Source: Vibrio algicola (lineage in GTDB: Bacteria; Pseudomonadota; Gammaproteobacteria; Enterobacterales; Vibrionaceae). From it: 64,000 nucleotides of DNA. Numbering within the stretch: the first letter of the stretch is position 1; each line of letters begins with the position of its first letter. Of the stretch, positions 1 through 8,438 are shown in pieces. Made by a program: the position numbers and the translations under genes. The stretch is from contig NZ_CP045699.1 in NCBI RefSeq assembly GCF_009601765.2, forward strand, positions 930,001 through 994,000, given 5' to 3'. The notes beneath the pieces were generated by a model. The model had not been told where the DNA came from and did not search any database. It saw only the letters and a program-made list of their open reading frames with translations.

Positions 1-8
1 AAAGATAG

Positions 9-54
9 CCCGTTGATTTCGGGTCGCTTAGTCTGCCGTGAATCGGTTGCAGAC
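9..54. other. two short hairpins at the window edge
   Basis: CCCG/CGGG (9-12 with 20-23) and GTCTGC/GCAGAC (31-36 with 49-54) form two adjacent stems. A T-rich stretch follows on the + strand, so this could be the end of a transcript entering from outside the window. On the minus strand a GGAGGG motif precedes it, so a leader RNA is also possible. I cannot name it. Confidence 0.25.
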
Positions 55-120
55 CTTTAAATTTTCCCTCCTTCGTTTTACCTAATTACCTCGTTAATTT
101 TCTGATGTTAAAGAGTGCTT

Positions 121-270
121 TATACCAATTCTATTTAATATTTGATCAATTTGAATACGCCGAAAAGACGCGGCTCCGTCCTTGGTCACTTGATAAAAGG
201 CCATCCATGGCCTTTGACACTTTTCTCTGTACTCAATTTTGAACAATCATTAAATTTATGGAATGGGTAT
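121..270. repeat. MITE-like dispersed repeat, copy A
   Basis: This roughly 150-bp segment is nearly identical to 6712-6861. Both begin with TATACCAATT or a close variant and end with ATTAAATTTATGGAAT plus a GATA/GTAT tail, giving imperfect terminal inverted repeats. The interior shares long identical stretches and no conserved reading frame. Size, inverted ends and lack of coding potential fit a miniature inverted-repeat element or another dispersed Vibrio repeat. Confidence 0.7.
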
Positions 271-333
271 TCGTCGCTGAAACTTGTAACGTGAAGTGAG
301 TTGGGAATATAACTAACAATAGCCGTTTTGGCG

Positions 334-373
334 TGAAACTTTCATGATTATGAAACAAAATAATGAAGTTTCA
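334..373. promoter_or_regulatory. paired palindromes upstream of bglA
   Basis: TGAAACTTTCA (334-344) is a palindrome. TGAAAC-N11-GTTTCA (351-373) follows 6 bp later, so four TGAAA/TTTCA half sites lie within 40 bp. They sit about 200 bp before the beta-glucosidase start, in a region otherwise without a gene. A sugar-responsive repressor or activator could bind here; the regulator is not identified. Confidence 0.35.
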
Positions 374-576
374 TGGTGCGGATCATGACTGTGATTAAGG
401 TAAATAATTCACTATTAGATACGTATAAAAACCCAGTTTTACGGTTTATTTCAGGTTTTATCGGTATGAATAGCGTAATTTATCAGTATTGATTTTAGGT
501 GTGATAACTATATGGTTTACTATCGCTATGAAGCCTAAATAACCCTTATTTACTATCAATTTCGCAAGGATATAAA

Positions 577-1998
577 ATGGCATTTCAAAATAATTTTCTA
601 TGGGGTAGTGCATCCGCGGCCTATCAAATTGAAGGCGGCGCAAGTTTAGACGGTAAAGGCCCATCAATTTGGGATACCTATTCACGTATTCCGGGTAACA
701 CCTTTAAAAATACCACTGGCGAAGTGGCGATCGACTTCTATCATCAATTTGAACAAGACATCGATTTAATGAAAGAAATGGGTTTAAACGCCTATCGATT
801 TTCAGTCTCTTGGCCACGCGTCATGGCGGATGGTCGTACTGTCAATCCAAAAGGGGTTGAGTTTTATCACAAGGTTATCGACAAGCTGATCGAGGCTGGC
901 GTTGAGCCTATCTTAACCATCTATCATTGGGATCTTCCACAAACACTACAAGATGAATATGCAGGTTGGGAAAGTCGCGAAATCATCAAAGATTTCACTA
1001 ATTATTGTGAATTGTTATATCAAGAATTTGGCAATAAAGTGAAGTACTGGGTCACGATGAATGAACAAAATATATTCACGGGGTTAGGTTATGTACAAAA
1101 GCTACACCCACCAAAAGTATCAGATTATCAACGTTTTATTAATGCTAACCATATTGCCAGTTTAGCCAATGCCAGTGCGATTAAATTATTCCGTGATATG
1201 GATATTGAAGGACAAGTAGGACCAAGTTTTGCCTATGGACCAACCTACGCAAAAAGTGAAAAACCAGAAGATGTGATCGCGATGGAAAACGCCCAAGAGA
1301 TCGAAAACTTCTTGTGGATGGATGTTTATGCTAAAGGTGAATACCCTCGAATTGGTTTAAAACTACTTGAAAATCTAGGCATTAAAGTTGACTTCCAACC
1401 TGGGGATAAAGAATTACTCAAAGCTGGTGTGTGTGATTTCATGGGGTTGAATTATTATCAATCTGCCACCTATATCGACCCTAATAATAAGCAAGAAAAT
1501 GTGCAAGCTGGTAATGCGGCTCAAGTGTCGATTGTGTCTGATGTAAAAGCTATCCCAACTGAAGAGTTATATGCTCGCGCCGATAATGACTATTTAAAAA
1601 TGACCGATTGGAACTGGGCTATTGACCCAAATGGTCTACGTGTATCGTTACGCCGTATTACCTCACGCTATGGTTTGCCGGTACTGATCAGTGAAAATGG
1701 TTTAGGCGCATTTGATACCTTAACCGAAGATGGTAAAGTGCACGATGATTACCGTATCGATTTCTTAAAGCAACATGTTGAAGCGATTGAAGCCGCGATT
1801 GACGATGGCTGTGAAGTATTAGGCTACTGCACTTGGTCATTCCAAGACTTATTTAGTTGGTTAAATGGTTATGCTAAACGTTACGGATTTGTTTATGTCG
1901 ACCGTGATGAAGAAAGTGAGAAAGAGCTAAAACGCTACAAAAAAGACAGTTTTTACTGGTATCAAAAAGTGATTGAGAGTAATGGTAAAACGTTGTAA
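577..1998 (+). CDS. bglA: GH1 family beta-glucosidase / 6-phospho-beta-glucosidase
   Basis: This 473-residue cytoplasmic protein is a complete glycoside hydrolase family 1 TIM barrel, near the usual family length of 440-480. The N-terminal FLWGSASAAYQIEG is the family signature. The acid/base glutamate lies in TMNEQN (E163) and the nucleophile in LISENG near residue 373. Known members hydrolyse beta-linked glucosides or their 6-phosphates; sequence alone does not decide which. The start follows an AAGGATAT ribosome-binding site. No PTS or sugar transporter gene lies beside it and a strong terminator follows, so it appears monocistronic. Paired palindromes upstream suggest its own regulator. 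Confidence 0.9.
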   Translation: MAFQNNFLWGSASAAYQIEGGASLDGKGPSIWDTYSRIPGNTFKNTTGEVAIDFYHQFEQDIDLMKEMGLNAYRFSVSWPRVMADGRTVNPKGVEFYHKVIDKLIEAGVEPILTIYHWDLPQTLQDEYAGWESREIIKDFTNYCELLYQEFGNKVKYWVTMNEQNIFTGLGYVQKLHPPKVSDYQRFINANHIASLANASAIKLFRDMDIEGQVGPSFAYGPTYAKSEKPEDVIAMENAQEIENFLWMDVYAKGEYPRIGLKLLENLGIKVDFQPGDKELLKAGVCDFMGLNYYQSATYIDPNNKQENVQAGNAAQVSIVSDVKAIPTEELYARADNDYLKMTDWNWAIDPNGLRVSLRRITSRYGLPVLISENGLGAFDTLTEDGKVHDDYRIDFLKQHVEAIEAAIDDGCEVLGYCTWSFQDLFSWLNGYAKRYGFVYVDRDEESEKELKRYKKDSFYWYQKVIESNGKTL

Positions 1999-2015
1999 TT
2001 CATCGTTTGAAAATG

Positions 2016-2047
2016 AAAAGCAGTACCCAAGTGGTACTGCTTTTTTT
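2016..2047 (+). terminator. rho-independent terminator of bglA
   Basis: AAAAGCAGTACC pairs with GGTACTGCTTTT around a short loop and is followed by a T run. It starts 17 bp after the bglA stop. Confidence 0.85.
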
Positions 2048-2097
2048 AGGCATGATTGATAGAGTCATCGTGCAATATTCGATTAAAAAGTTAGATA

Positions 2098-2260
2098 TTA
2101 AGCAGAAATTTCGAACTTATAACCCATACCATAAATCGATTTAATGCAATCGGTGTCTGGATTAATATCCGTTAATTTTTTGCGTAGGTTTTTTATGTGG
2201 CTATCGATGGTGCGATCGGTCACGATCCGGCTGTCGGGATAAATTTGATCCATTAATTGT
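2098..2260 (-). pseudogene. OmpR/PhoB-family response regulator, C-terminal fragment
   Basis: Reading the minus strand from the IS edge gives about 53 residues including TDRTIDSHIKNLRKKL and KSIYGMGYKFE, then a stop at 2098. This is the recognition helix and C-terminal hairpin of an OmpR/PhoB-type winged-helix domain. The receiver domain and the start of the DNA-binding domain are missing: the reading frame runs directly into the IS3-family element. The N-terminal half is not found beside either IS copy, so it was deleted or moved elsewhere. The fragment cannot be a functional regulator. Confidence 0.8.
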
Positions 2261-2323
2261 ATTCTGGTCTAATCGATCTGGACACCTTGATTGTGGATAA
2301 TACGATAATCAATCGAGGTGAAT

Positions 2324-2610
2324 ATGAATACAAAACGTCAATATCGAACTTATACGAAAGAATTTAAAGAAGAGGCAATCGGCCTTATTACCGAACAAGG
2401 GTATTCTGTCGCCCAAGCTGCTGATGCGTTGGGAGTATCACAAAGCCTGCTTTACACTTGGAAGCAGAAGGCTGACGAACTCAATAATTCATCTGTCAAC
2501 GCAGATGAAAAATGGAATTAATGGCTCTGAGAAAGGAAGTAAAGCAGCTTAGAATGGAGAAAGAGATCCTAAAAAAAGCCAGCGCCTTCTTTGCGAAAGA
2601 AATGAAGTAA
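2324..2610 (+). pseudogene. IS3-family orfA, frameshifted
   Basis: The N-terminal helix-turn-helix (YRTYTKEFKEEAIG, then AQAADALGVSQSLLYTWKQ) is intact and would bind the IS ends. Relative to copy 2, a change in the A run near 2511 (GATGAAAAATGG here, GATGAAAAAACGG there) shifts the frame, so translation stops at 2521. The leucine-zipper and coiled-coil part, which continues to 2610 in copy 2, is lost. Confidence 0.8.
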
Positions 2611-2654
2611 AGTTTCAATTTATTCGAGAGCATCGCTCTCGATTTCCAATAAAA

Positions 2655-3478
2655 ATGCTTTGTAACGCTCTAAAAGTAAGCCGCAGTGCATTTTATGATT
2701 GGTTAGCACGACCTGCTCAGATCATTACTGAGCAAGAGCTTAATTTATACAGAACTGCCAAGCGCTTATTCAAGCGCAGTCGTGGAAGTTTAGGCTCTCG
2801 TCAATTAGCTAAGAAACTACGTGAAGAAGGCTTCACTATCGGGCGTTATCGTACTCGCACCATCATGCGTAAGTTAGGTCTTGTTGTGCGTCAGCGTCGA
2901 GCTTATAAAATCACCACCAAGCGGAAACATAGTGATAGCGTTGCAGATAATATATTAAAACAACAATTTAATCCTACAGTGCCCAATCGTATTTGGGCCG
3001 GAGATGTTACTTATCTGAGAACCAATCAAGGTTGGATGTATCTGGCTGTAGTCATGGATTTACATTCACGCGGATCATTGGTTGGGCATTATCAGATCGC
3101 ATGACGGTAGGTCTCGTTGAACGTGCATTACAAATGGCAATTACACTTCGTAAGCCTCAAAGAGGCTTACTTTTCCATAGTGATAGAGGCTCACAGTACA
3201 CCAGCAGTTCATTTCAGCACCTGTTAACGAGAAATGGCATCACATCATCAATGAGCAGCGTTGGAGCTTGTTTAGACAATGCAGTCGTCGAACGGTTCTT
3301 CGGTAGCTTGAAAAATGAATGGCTACTCAATGTGGTTTATTTAACGCGTGATGCAATGAAAGAAGATGTTGAAGAATATATCCGGTATTACAACCATGAA
3401 AGGTTGCATACTACGCTTGGTGATTTAACGCCAATCGACTATGAAAAATTACAAAGTCAGGTGTCCTATTGGGCTTGA
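2655..3478 (+). pseudogene. IS3-family transposase orfB, frameshifted
   Basis: This is the DDE catalytic subunit (HTH_21 plus rve domain). The first 140 or so codons match copy 2, including IWAGDVTYL with the first catalytic aspartate. One C is missing near 3073 (CACGCGG here, CACGCCGG in copy 2), moving the rest into another frame. That second frame holds HSDRGSQY and the region of the final glutamate and ends at 3478. The intact gene would encode about 274 residues. Confidence 0.85.
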
Positions 3479-3487
3479 CCAGAATAA

Positions 3488-3790
3488 TTAGACTAATGCT
3501 TTACTCTCCAAACACTTTCGACACAAACAAATGTTGTGCTTTTTATCCAGTTCTCTTTCTTCTACCTCAAAACACCAACACGTCTCTTTACCTGCCGCAA
3601 TATCACAATGGTTGGCTTCACCACACTCAGGGCAAGCGTGAGTGGTTTGTTCGCCGCTAAGTTTATTCATAATTTCCTCGCGTTGGTTATCGTCCATTTT
3701 GCTCCAATTTAAGATTTCAGCCATAGTGCGATGACAACCAGAGCAGATACCGCCATTATTTTTGCATGCCGCAATACAAGGTGTTTTCAT
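3488..3790 (-). CDS. DUF1289 / cysteine-rich CWC-type protein
   Basis: This small cytoplasmic protein of about 100 residues carries two cysteine clusters. The N-terminal CIAAC...ICSGCHRT followed by E and W is the DUF1289 pattern. The C-terminal CPECG...C...CWCF resembles the cysteine-rich CWC family. Both are probable metal-binding folds of unknown function. I place the start at MKTPC because DUF1289 proteins begin there; an in-frame ATG at 3838 would add 16 residues. Neither start has a clear ribosome-binding site. The stop codon lies only a few bases from the IS copy 1 edge, so the gene survived the insertion whole. Confidence 0.65.
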   Translation of the reverse strand: MKTPCIAACKNNGGICSGCHRTMAEILNWSKMDDNQREEIMNKLSGEQTTHACPECGEANHCDIAAGKETCWCFEVEERELDKKHNICLCRKCLESKALV

Positions 3791-3914
3791 AAAGAATGAT
3801 TTGTCGATTATTGGGTAATGATGAAGTGACTTTAACATGGGTGAAATAACGCGTCATCAAACATGAAGAGTGCGGAAAAATAGAAAGGGAGGTTCTGATT
3901 GAAATATAGAAAAA

Positions 3915-3951
3915 AACAGCCCCTAATAAATATGCATTATGAGGGACTGTT
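3915..3951 (-). terminator. terminator after the dsbB-like gene
   Basis: AACAGCCCCTAATAA pairs imperfectly with TTATGAGGGACTGTT. Read on the minus strand, the stem is followed by a run of T. Confidence 0.65.
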
Positions 3952-3978
3952 AGTTTTGAGCTTATGACGTAATACCGT

Positions 3979-4521
3979 TTACAAATTAAGTAACCAATAC
4001 GTCACAGGGTTATCTGGGCACTGATATGGACCACATTCAATAAAGGTAGAAAGTAGGTTTAATGCCACAATAACAATCGAAAAAATGCATAGCGTCTTCG
4101 CCATACCGCTCATCTGGTAGTCTTTGTCTGACCAAGACTCATTCCATAGTGCTAGCAGTACGCCAACCGCAAAAATGGTCGCCATAAACAAGACAAACGC
4201 CCAAGTGTAATAATGCAAACCTAAGATTGGGCTGCCGTAACCTGGAGTACCTGGGAGCACATGTAGTGATACTTGACGAAGAGCGGCCACCGCGCCAAAC
4301 ATCGCGCCGAATAAAATCACACCGTAGTGGCGTTGTTGAGTGCCAAATACCACATTGAGCATAAAGCCAAATAGCACCATCACAAAGCCGATACGTTGTA
4401 ATAAACATAAAGGACAAGGAAGTTCATTTAACGATAACTGGGCAAATAGGGCGATTAATAGCACGACTGCCATTCCCAGCATGCCGAGGGTATTTAATAA
4501 GCTGATTTGTGAACGATTCAT
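3979..4521 (-). CDS. DsbB-like disulfide bond formation membrane protein
   Basis: This 180-residue inner-membrane protein has four to five hydrophobic segments. The CPLC motif (about residues 36-39) and the following LQRIGF match the DsbB family, which re-oxidises a periplasmic thiol oxidase and passes electrons to quinones. The second cysteine pair is near the C terminus (ECGPYQC, before CPDNP), not in the usual central loop, so this may be a DsbI-like or specialised branch. The start is the ATG at 4521, behind an AGGG motif. It follows the small membrane gene at 4531-4686 by 9 bp, so the two are co-transcribed. No DsbA-like partner is adjacent. Confidence 0.75.
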   Translation of the reverse strand: MNRSQISLLNTLGMLGMAVVLLIALFAQLSLNELPCPLCLLQRIGFVMVLFGFMLNVVFGTQQRHYGVILFGAMFGAVAALRQVSLHVLPGTPGYGSPILGLHYYTWAFVLFMATIFAVGVLLALWNESWSDKDYQMSGMAKTLCIFSIVIVALNLLSTFIECGPYQCPDNPVTYWLLNL

Positions 4522-4530
4522 TATCAAGCC

Positions 4531-4686
4531 CTATAGTAAAATGGAAAGAGGATCAGTTGCATGGTGATTTAGCCAGAATAAGCTAAGAACCATACCAACA
4601 GTGAAAAGGGCATACGCCAGTGATTTTTTCTTAGTTAGCACACAAATCATGGCAACCAGAAAAACCAAAAAAAGCAAACTCATCAT
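4531..4686 (-). CDS. small DUF5993-like membrane protein
   Basis: This short frame encodes about 51 residues: a hydrophobic segment (LLFLVFLVAMICVL), a lysine turn (TKKKS), a second hydrophobic segment and a histidine-containing tail (LNHHATDP). Two membrane helices are expected. It ends 9 bp before the dsbB-like gene on the same strand, and small proteins assigned to DUF5993 are known beside dsbB-type genes in Vibrionaceae. The family name comes from memory and context. The reading frame and operon placement are directly visible. It may assist the thiol-oxidising membrane protein. Confidence 0.6.
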   Translation of the reverse strand: MMSLLFLVFLVAMICVLTKKKSLAYALFTVGMVLSLFWLNHHATDPLSILL

Positions 4687-4830
4687 AATGAATAACCTTT
4701 AATAATTGATGGTGGTTATGTAAAACACAAAAAATACTTTATTGTTAGTGAGTTACATGTTGTTGGCGCTAAAGATAGACGTTTGAGTCGCAAGCTACAA
4801 TCTTGAAAAATGGGTATTAAGATTGGTATT

Positions 4831-4894
4831 TTGATCTCAATCAACTTTAGCTTACTATTTAATATATATTTGTTTGTTTATTGAACTTGATCAA
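4831..4894 (-). promoter_or_regulatory. two FNR-like boxes upstream of the DUF5993-dsbB operon
   Basis: TTGATCTCAATCAA (4831-4844) is a perfect TTGAT-N4-ATCAA FNR consensus. TTGAACTTGATCAA (4881-4894) matches all but one position. They lie 145 and 195 bp upstream of the first gene. A TAGTAA element at 4852-4857 on the minus strand is suitably placed as a -10 for activation from the distal box. The next gene on the other side (dcuB) points the same way and ends at 5095, so these sites serve the dsbB operon. Anaerobic activation is inferred. Confidence 0.6.
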
Positions 4895-5015
4895 GTTTTA
4901 AATGCGGATTAATTAAATAAGCTGCGGGATAGTTTTCATAGCGAGTTAGAAAAAAGAGTTTAAAGCATGATTTCAGATAGCTGTTCTTCGATCAGAGGTG
5001 GAGAGAAAGGATAAA

Positions 5016-5045
5016 AAAACGGCAGATCGATTGATCTGCCGTTTT
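5016..5045 (-). terminator. terminator of dcuB
   Basis: AAAACGGCAGATC and GATCTGCCGTTTT form a perfect 13-bp stem with T runs on both strands, so it may work in both directions. It lies 50 bp past the dcuB stop. Confidence 0.85.
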
Positions 5046-5094
5046 AGTTTGTGTGAAGATTTTAATTATCTACTTTAATTGTGTCAGTTAAGTA

Positions 5095-6420
5095 TTAACC
5101 TAAAATGGTGGTTGAAATAAAGTAGCCCACCACGGTCGCGGTTGATACACCAATCATGCCGGGAATAAAGAAGCTATGGTTTAACACATACTTTCCTATT
5201 GATGTAGTACCTGAACGGTCAAACGTGATTGCAGCCAGATCGGATGGGTAGAATGGGAAGAAGAAGTAAGCATAACAAGCTGGAATAACACCCACTAATA
5301 CTTCTGGTGGAATACCGAGCGAGAAACCTAATGGGAACATGATAGTTAACACTGCCGCCTGGCTTTTTAAGAATACCGAAGTGGCAAACATAGCTAATGC
5401 GAATGTCCAAGGGTGTACGCTCACAATATCGCTCACCATTTCAATTAAGTAAGGTTTGTGGTGCTCAATAATAGTGTCACTCATCCAGGCAATACCAAAG
5501 ATGATAATCACTGCCGTCATACCCGCGGTGAACACGTTACTTTTGACGATTTCTTTTGGTTGAACTTTGGTACACAATAAAATCACGGCACCGACGGCAA
5601 GCATTAGAAATTGGATCGCAACCGACATCCCTACGCCTTTAGGCAATAGATTTAAATCTTTACCAAATAATGCCACAAACACCACCACACCAATACCGCA
5701 TAAGAAAACCGTTAAGCCGGTTTTTGCTTGTTTGCTATTGGCAATGTTGTTTTCATCATCGGCTGCATCATCAATTAATGCGGCTTTAAATTCTGGATTC
5801 TTGCAACGTTCTATATAAGCTTGATCTTTCTCGAGATCTTTACCGCGAAATAAACTCCAAGTACAACCGGCCATTAAACCCACAAATGTGGCTGGGATCG
5901 TCACTAGCAAAACATGGATCAGTGAAATATCGAGATCATTTTTAGCAGCGGTTGCCATCACTACAGCAGCAGCGGCAGCGATCGGGCTTGCGGTGATCCC
6001 CATTTGAGAAGCAACCGACGCCATGGCCATTGGTCGCTCTGGACGGATCCCTTTTTTAATCGAGACATCGTAGATAACCGGAAGAAGAGGGTAAACGCTG
6101 TGCCCTGTACCAACAAGGATAGTTAAAAGGTAAGTACAAAATGGACCAAGGAAAACAATTTGATTGGGGTGTTTACGCAATAGTTTTTCTGCAAATTTAA
6201 CCAACAGTTTTAAACCACCTGTCGCTTCTAATGTTGCAGAAGCTGCGACCACGGCTAAGATGATGAGCATCACACTAACCGGTGGAGTACCAGGCGCAAC
6301 ACCGAAAACAAACGCCAGTACGGTGACCCCTAAACCGCCAAGCAAGCCGAAGGCTATTCCACCAAATCGAATGCCAGTGAATATCACGGCAAGTAATAAA
6401 AGCATGTGTAGGTAAAACAT
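5095..6420 (-). CDS. dcuB: anaerobic C4-dicarboxylate transporter, DcuB type
   Basis: This 441-residue polytopic inner-membrane protein has about ten to twelve hydrophobic segments. The stretches GTGHSVYPLLPVIYDVSIK and IRPERPMAMAS, plus FYPSDLAAITFDRSGTTSIG near the end, follow DcuB rather than DcuA. Known members exchange fumarate or malate for succinate during fumarate respiration. I chose the ATG at 6420 because AGGTGG lies just upstream; the longer reading to 6444 lacks a ribosome-binding site. It is a single gene ended by a strong hairpin. The aspartate or fumarate enzymes often next to dcu genes are absent here. Regulation is probably anaerobic but no clear box is visible upstream. Confidence 0.88.
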   Translation of the reverse strand: MFYLHMLLLLAVIFTGIRFGGIAFGLLGGLGVTVLAFVFGVAPGTPPVSVMLIILAVVAASATLEATGGLKLLVKFAEKLLRKHPNQIVFLGPFCTYLLTILVGTGHSVYPLLPVIYDVSIKKGIRPERPMAMASVASQMGITASPIAAAAAVVMATAAKNDLDISLIHVLLVTIPATFVGLMAGCTWSLFRGKDLEKDQAYIERCKNPEFKAALIDDAADDENNIANSKQAKTGLTVFLCGIGVVVFVALFGKDLNLLPKGVGMSVAIQFLMLAVGAVILLCTKVQPKEIVKSNVFTAGMTAVIIIFGIAWMSDTIIEHHKPYLIEMVSDIVSVHPWTFALAMFATSVFLKSQAAVLTIMFPLGFSLGIPPEVLVGVIPACYAYFFFPFYPSDLAAITFDRSGTTSIGKYVLNHSFFIPGMIGVSTATVVGYFISTTILG

Positions 6421-6675
6421 AAAACACCACCTATTTATACCCATTTATGAGTAGTTATGATTCTTATGCAAAAACTACCACTTTGGAGGGGGTGTATGTT
6501 TGATCTATGGCATATAAAAACTATTTATTCGTTTAATGAATGTGATCATACCTGCCATCTTATGAATGAAGATAAGCAAATAAACAGGGGATCTCGCTTT
6601 ATGGTGATTATAGGGTTTAACTAGAGGCCACAGACAGTTCTTTTGTTGCAGCTTAGCTAGTGCCGATAAAAGAAT

Positions 6676-6693
6676 GCCGATCATCTGATCGGC
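6676..6693. terminator. hairpin, possible terminator
   Basis: GCCGATCATCTGATCGGC forms a stem followed on the + strand by CTTTGTTGTTTT. It lies in the gene-free stretch between the deaminase and dcuB. The T tract is broken, so terminator function is uncertain. Confidence 0.35.
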
Positions 6694-6711
6694 CTTTGTT
6701 GTTTTGGTGCT

Positions 6712-6861
6712 TATACCATTTCCATTTAATATTTGATCAATTTGAATACGGCGAAAAGACACTGATCCGTTCTTGGTCGCTTGAGAAAAGGCCATCCATA
6801 GCCTTTGACACTTTTCTCTGTACTCAATTTTGAACCATTATTAAATTTATGGAATTGATAT
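6712..6861. repeat. MITE-like dispersed repeat, copy B
   Basis: Second copy of the repeat at 121-270, same orientation, with a few substitutions. It lies just past the stop of the 8-oxoguanine deaminase gene. The apparent open frame across it (6505-6795, minus) follows the repeat and is not a gene. Confidence 0.7.
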
Positions 6862-6882
6862 TATTCTCTTAATGAATATAAC

Positions 6883-8265
6883 TTAACGCAGTGCTAAGGC
6901 TTTTTCTGCTAATCGTTTGGCGGCGGCGCGGTGGCGGATGAGTAAATCTTCAAGGTCGAGACCTATCACCTGACCATCGTGTACTCGCCATTGGCCGTTG
7001 ATCATCACGCGATCAGCTTGTTGCGCGCCACACATGATTAATGCCGCGAGCGGATCGTGTGAACCAGAAAAGCGTATTTCATCCAGCGTGAACATCGATA
7101 CATCGGCTTGTTTGCCTACTTCTAACGTGCCGATGTCTGTGCGTCCCATAGCCGCTGCCGATCCTTTAGTTGCCCAGCGTAAAGCATCAGTATGACTGAC
7201 GTTAGCCGAGCCATAACGCAGCCGTTGCAAGTACATTGCCATACGCACTTCACCGATCATATTTGAACCATCGTTAGAGGCCGAACCATCGACGCCTAAG
7301 CCGACTTTTACGCCTGCCGCTTCTAGTTCGTTATTGCGGCAAATACCCGATGCCAACATCATATTTGACGTTGGGCAATGACTGATCCCTACACCGGCTT
7401 GGCCTAAGCGTTTAATTTCTTCATCGTTAAAGTGAATACCATGCGCCAGCCAAGTTTTATCGTTGAGCCAGCCAACACTTTCTAAGTAATCCACCGGACG
7501 ATGACCAAAGCGCTGCAGGCAGAAATCTTCTTCATCAATGGTTTCACATAGATGGGTATGCATCATTACGTTTTTCTGGTGGGCAATGCGCGAAGTTTCT
7601 TTCATTAGATCGGTGGTGACCGAGAAAGGTGAGCAGGGCGCAAGCGCAATTTGAGTCATCGCGCCAGCTTCAGGTTGATGATAATGCTTAATTAAACGCA
7701 GACTGTCATCAATAATGGTTTGCTCCGTTTGAATGGTATGACGGGGTGGCAGGCCGCCATCATCTTCTCCTAAGCTCATTGAACCACGGGTCAAGATAGC
7801 GCGAATACCAAGTTGTTGCGCCGCTTCAACCTGAATATCAATCGCATGCTCTAAACCAACCGGAATTAGATAGTGATGATCGGAGGCGGTAGTACACCCC
7901 GACATCATCATTTCAACTAAGGCGACTTCAGTAGAAAGCGCGTGCATTTCTTCATCCAGCCCCGCCCAAACGGGGTATAGGGTTTTAAGCCAGTTAAACA
8001 GTTCTTTATTTAATGCGTCAGGATAAGCGCGGGTCAAGGTTTGATAGAAATGATGGTGGGCATTAATCAGCCCTGGTGTTACGACATGATTTTTGGCGTC
8101 AACCACAATATCAATTGGATGGTGTGGCGTGGCATTGTGGGCAACCAGCTCTATGATGAGATTGCCTCGAGTGACGATCCCGCCGCGAGCATAGATGTCG
8201 GTTCCGGTATAAATCGCGAGAGGGTTTTTTATCCAAGTGGTTTGATTATTTATATTGAGTGTCAT
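6883..8265 (-). CDS. 8-oxoguanine deaminase, amidohydrolase family
   Basis: This 460-residue cytoplasmic metal-dependent hydrolase is of the amidohydrolase superfamily. Metal ligands are visible in order: the N-terminal NAHHHFYQTLTRAYP, HTHLCET in the middle, AHGIHF, and LGVDGSASNDGSNM with the catalytic aspartate. The run YQTLTRAYP and the ASND motif fit the 8-oxoguanine deaminase group, which converts 8-oxoguanine to urate. A guanine or S-adenosylhomocysteine deaminase activity is less likely but cannot be excluded. It lies downstream of an NCS2 purine permease on the same strand, 173 bp apart, suggesting uptake and deamination of oxidised purines. No other purine catabolic gene is present. 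Confidence 0.8.
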   Translation of the reverse strand: MTLNINNQTTWIKNPLAIYTGTDIYARGGIVTRGNLIIELVAHNATPHHPIDIVVDAKNHVVTPGLINAHHHFYQTLTRAYPDALNKELFNWLKTLYPVWAGLDEEMHALSTEVALVEMMMSGCTTASDHHYLIPVGLEHAIDIQVEAAQQLGIRAILTRGSMSLGEDDGGLPPRHTIQTEQTIIDDSLRLIKHYHQPEAGAMTQIALAPCSPFSVTTDLMKETSRIAHQKNVMMHTHLCETIDEEDFCLQRFGHRPVDYLESVGWLNDKTWLAHGIHFNDEEIKRLGQAGVGISHCPTSNMMLASGICRNNELEAAGVKVGLGVDGSASNDGSNMIGEVRMAMYLQRLRYGSANVSHTDALRWATKGSAAAMGRTDIGTLEVGKQADVSMFTLDEIRFSGSHDPLAALIMCGAQQADRVMINGQWRVHDGQVIGLDLEDLLIRHRAAAKRLAEKALALR

Positions 8266-8438
8266 TCATAGCTATCCTTAGCCTACGCATCCATTGCAGG
8301 GGAGCAGGTCTTTGTTTGATGAATTAAAGCCTAGATTTTCGACATAACCGATCCTGATAAAGCGACCGGTTGGTTTAACTTTTATTATTTTGATGTTTGA
8401 TGACTAAGTAGGTACTTATTTCATAGAAGTATTAGGCA

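Larger units (their letters stand above)
2261..3485 (+). mobile_element. IS3-family insertion sequence, copy 1 (inactivated)
   Basis: Terminal inverted repeats begin ATTCTGGTC and end GACCAGAAT, with inner GGACACC/GGTGTCC pairing. The body is nearly identical to the inverted copy at 46608-47834. It encodes the two-frame orfA/orfB arrangement of IS3 elements, with an A7G slippery run near 2572. Compared with copy 2 it carries a frameshift in orfA and another in orfB, so it cannot move itself. No clear target-site duplication is seen. Confidence 0.9.

Noticed and set aside
458..685. Minus-strand open frame across the bglA start
   Set aside because: It overlaps the well-supported GH1 gene and has no motif or ribosome-binding site.
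6505..6795. 96-codon minus-strand frame
   Set aside because: It runs through the MITE-like repeat and matches nothing known.
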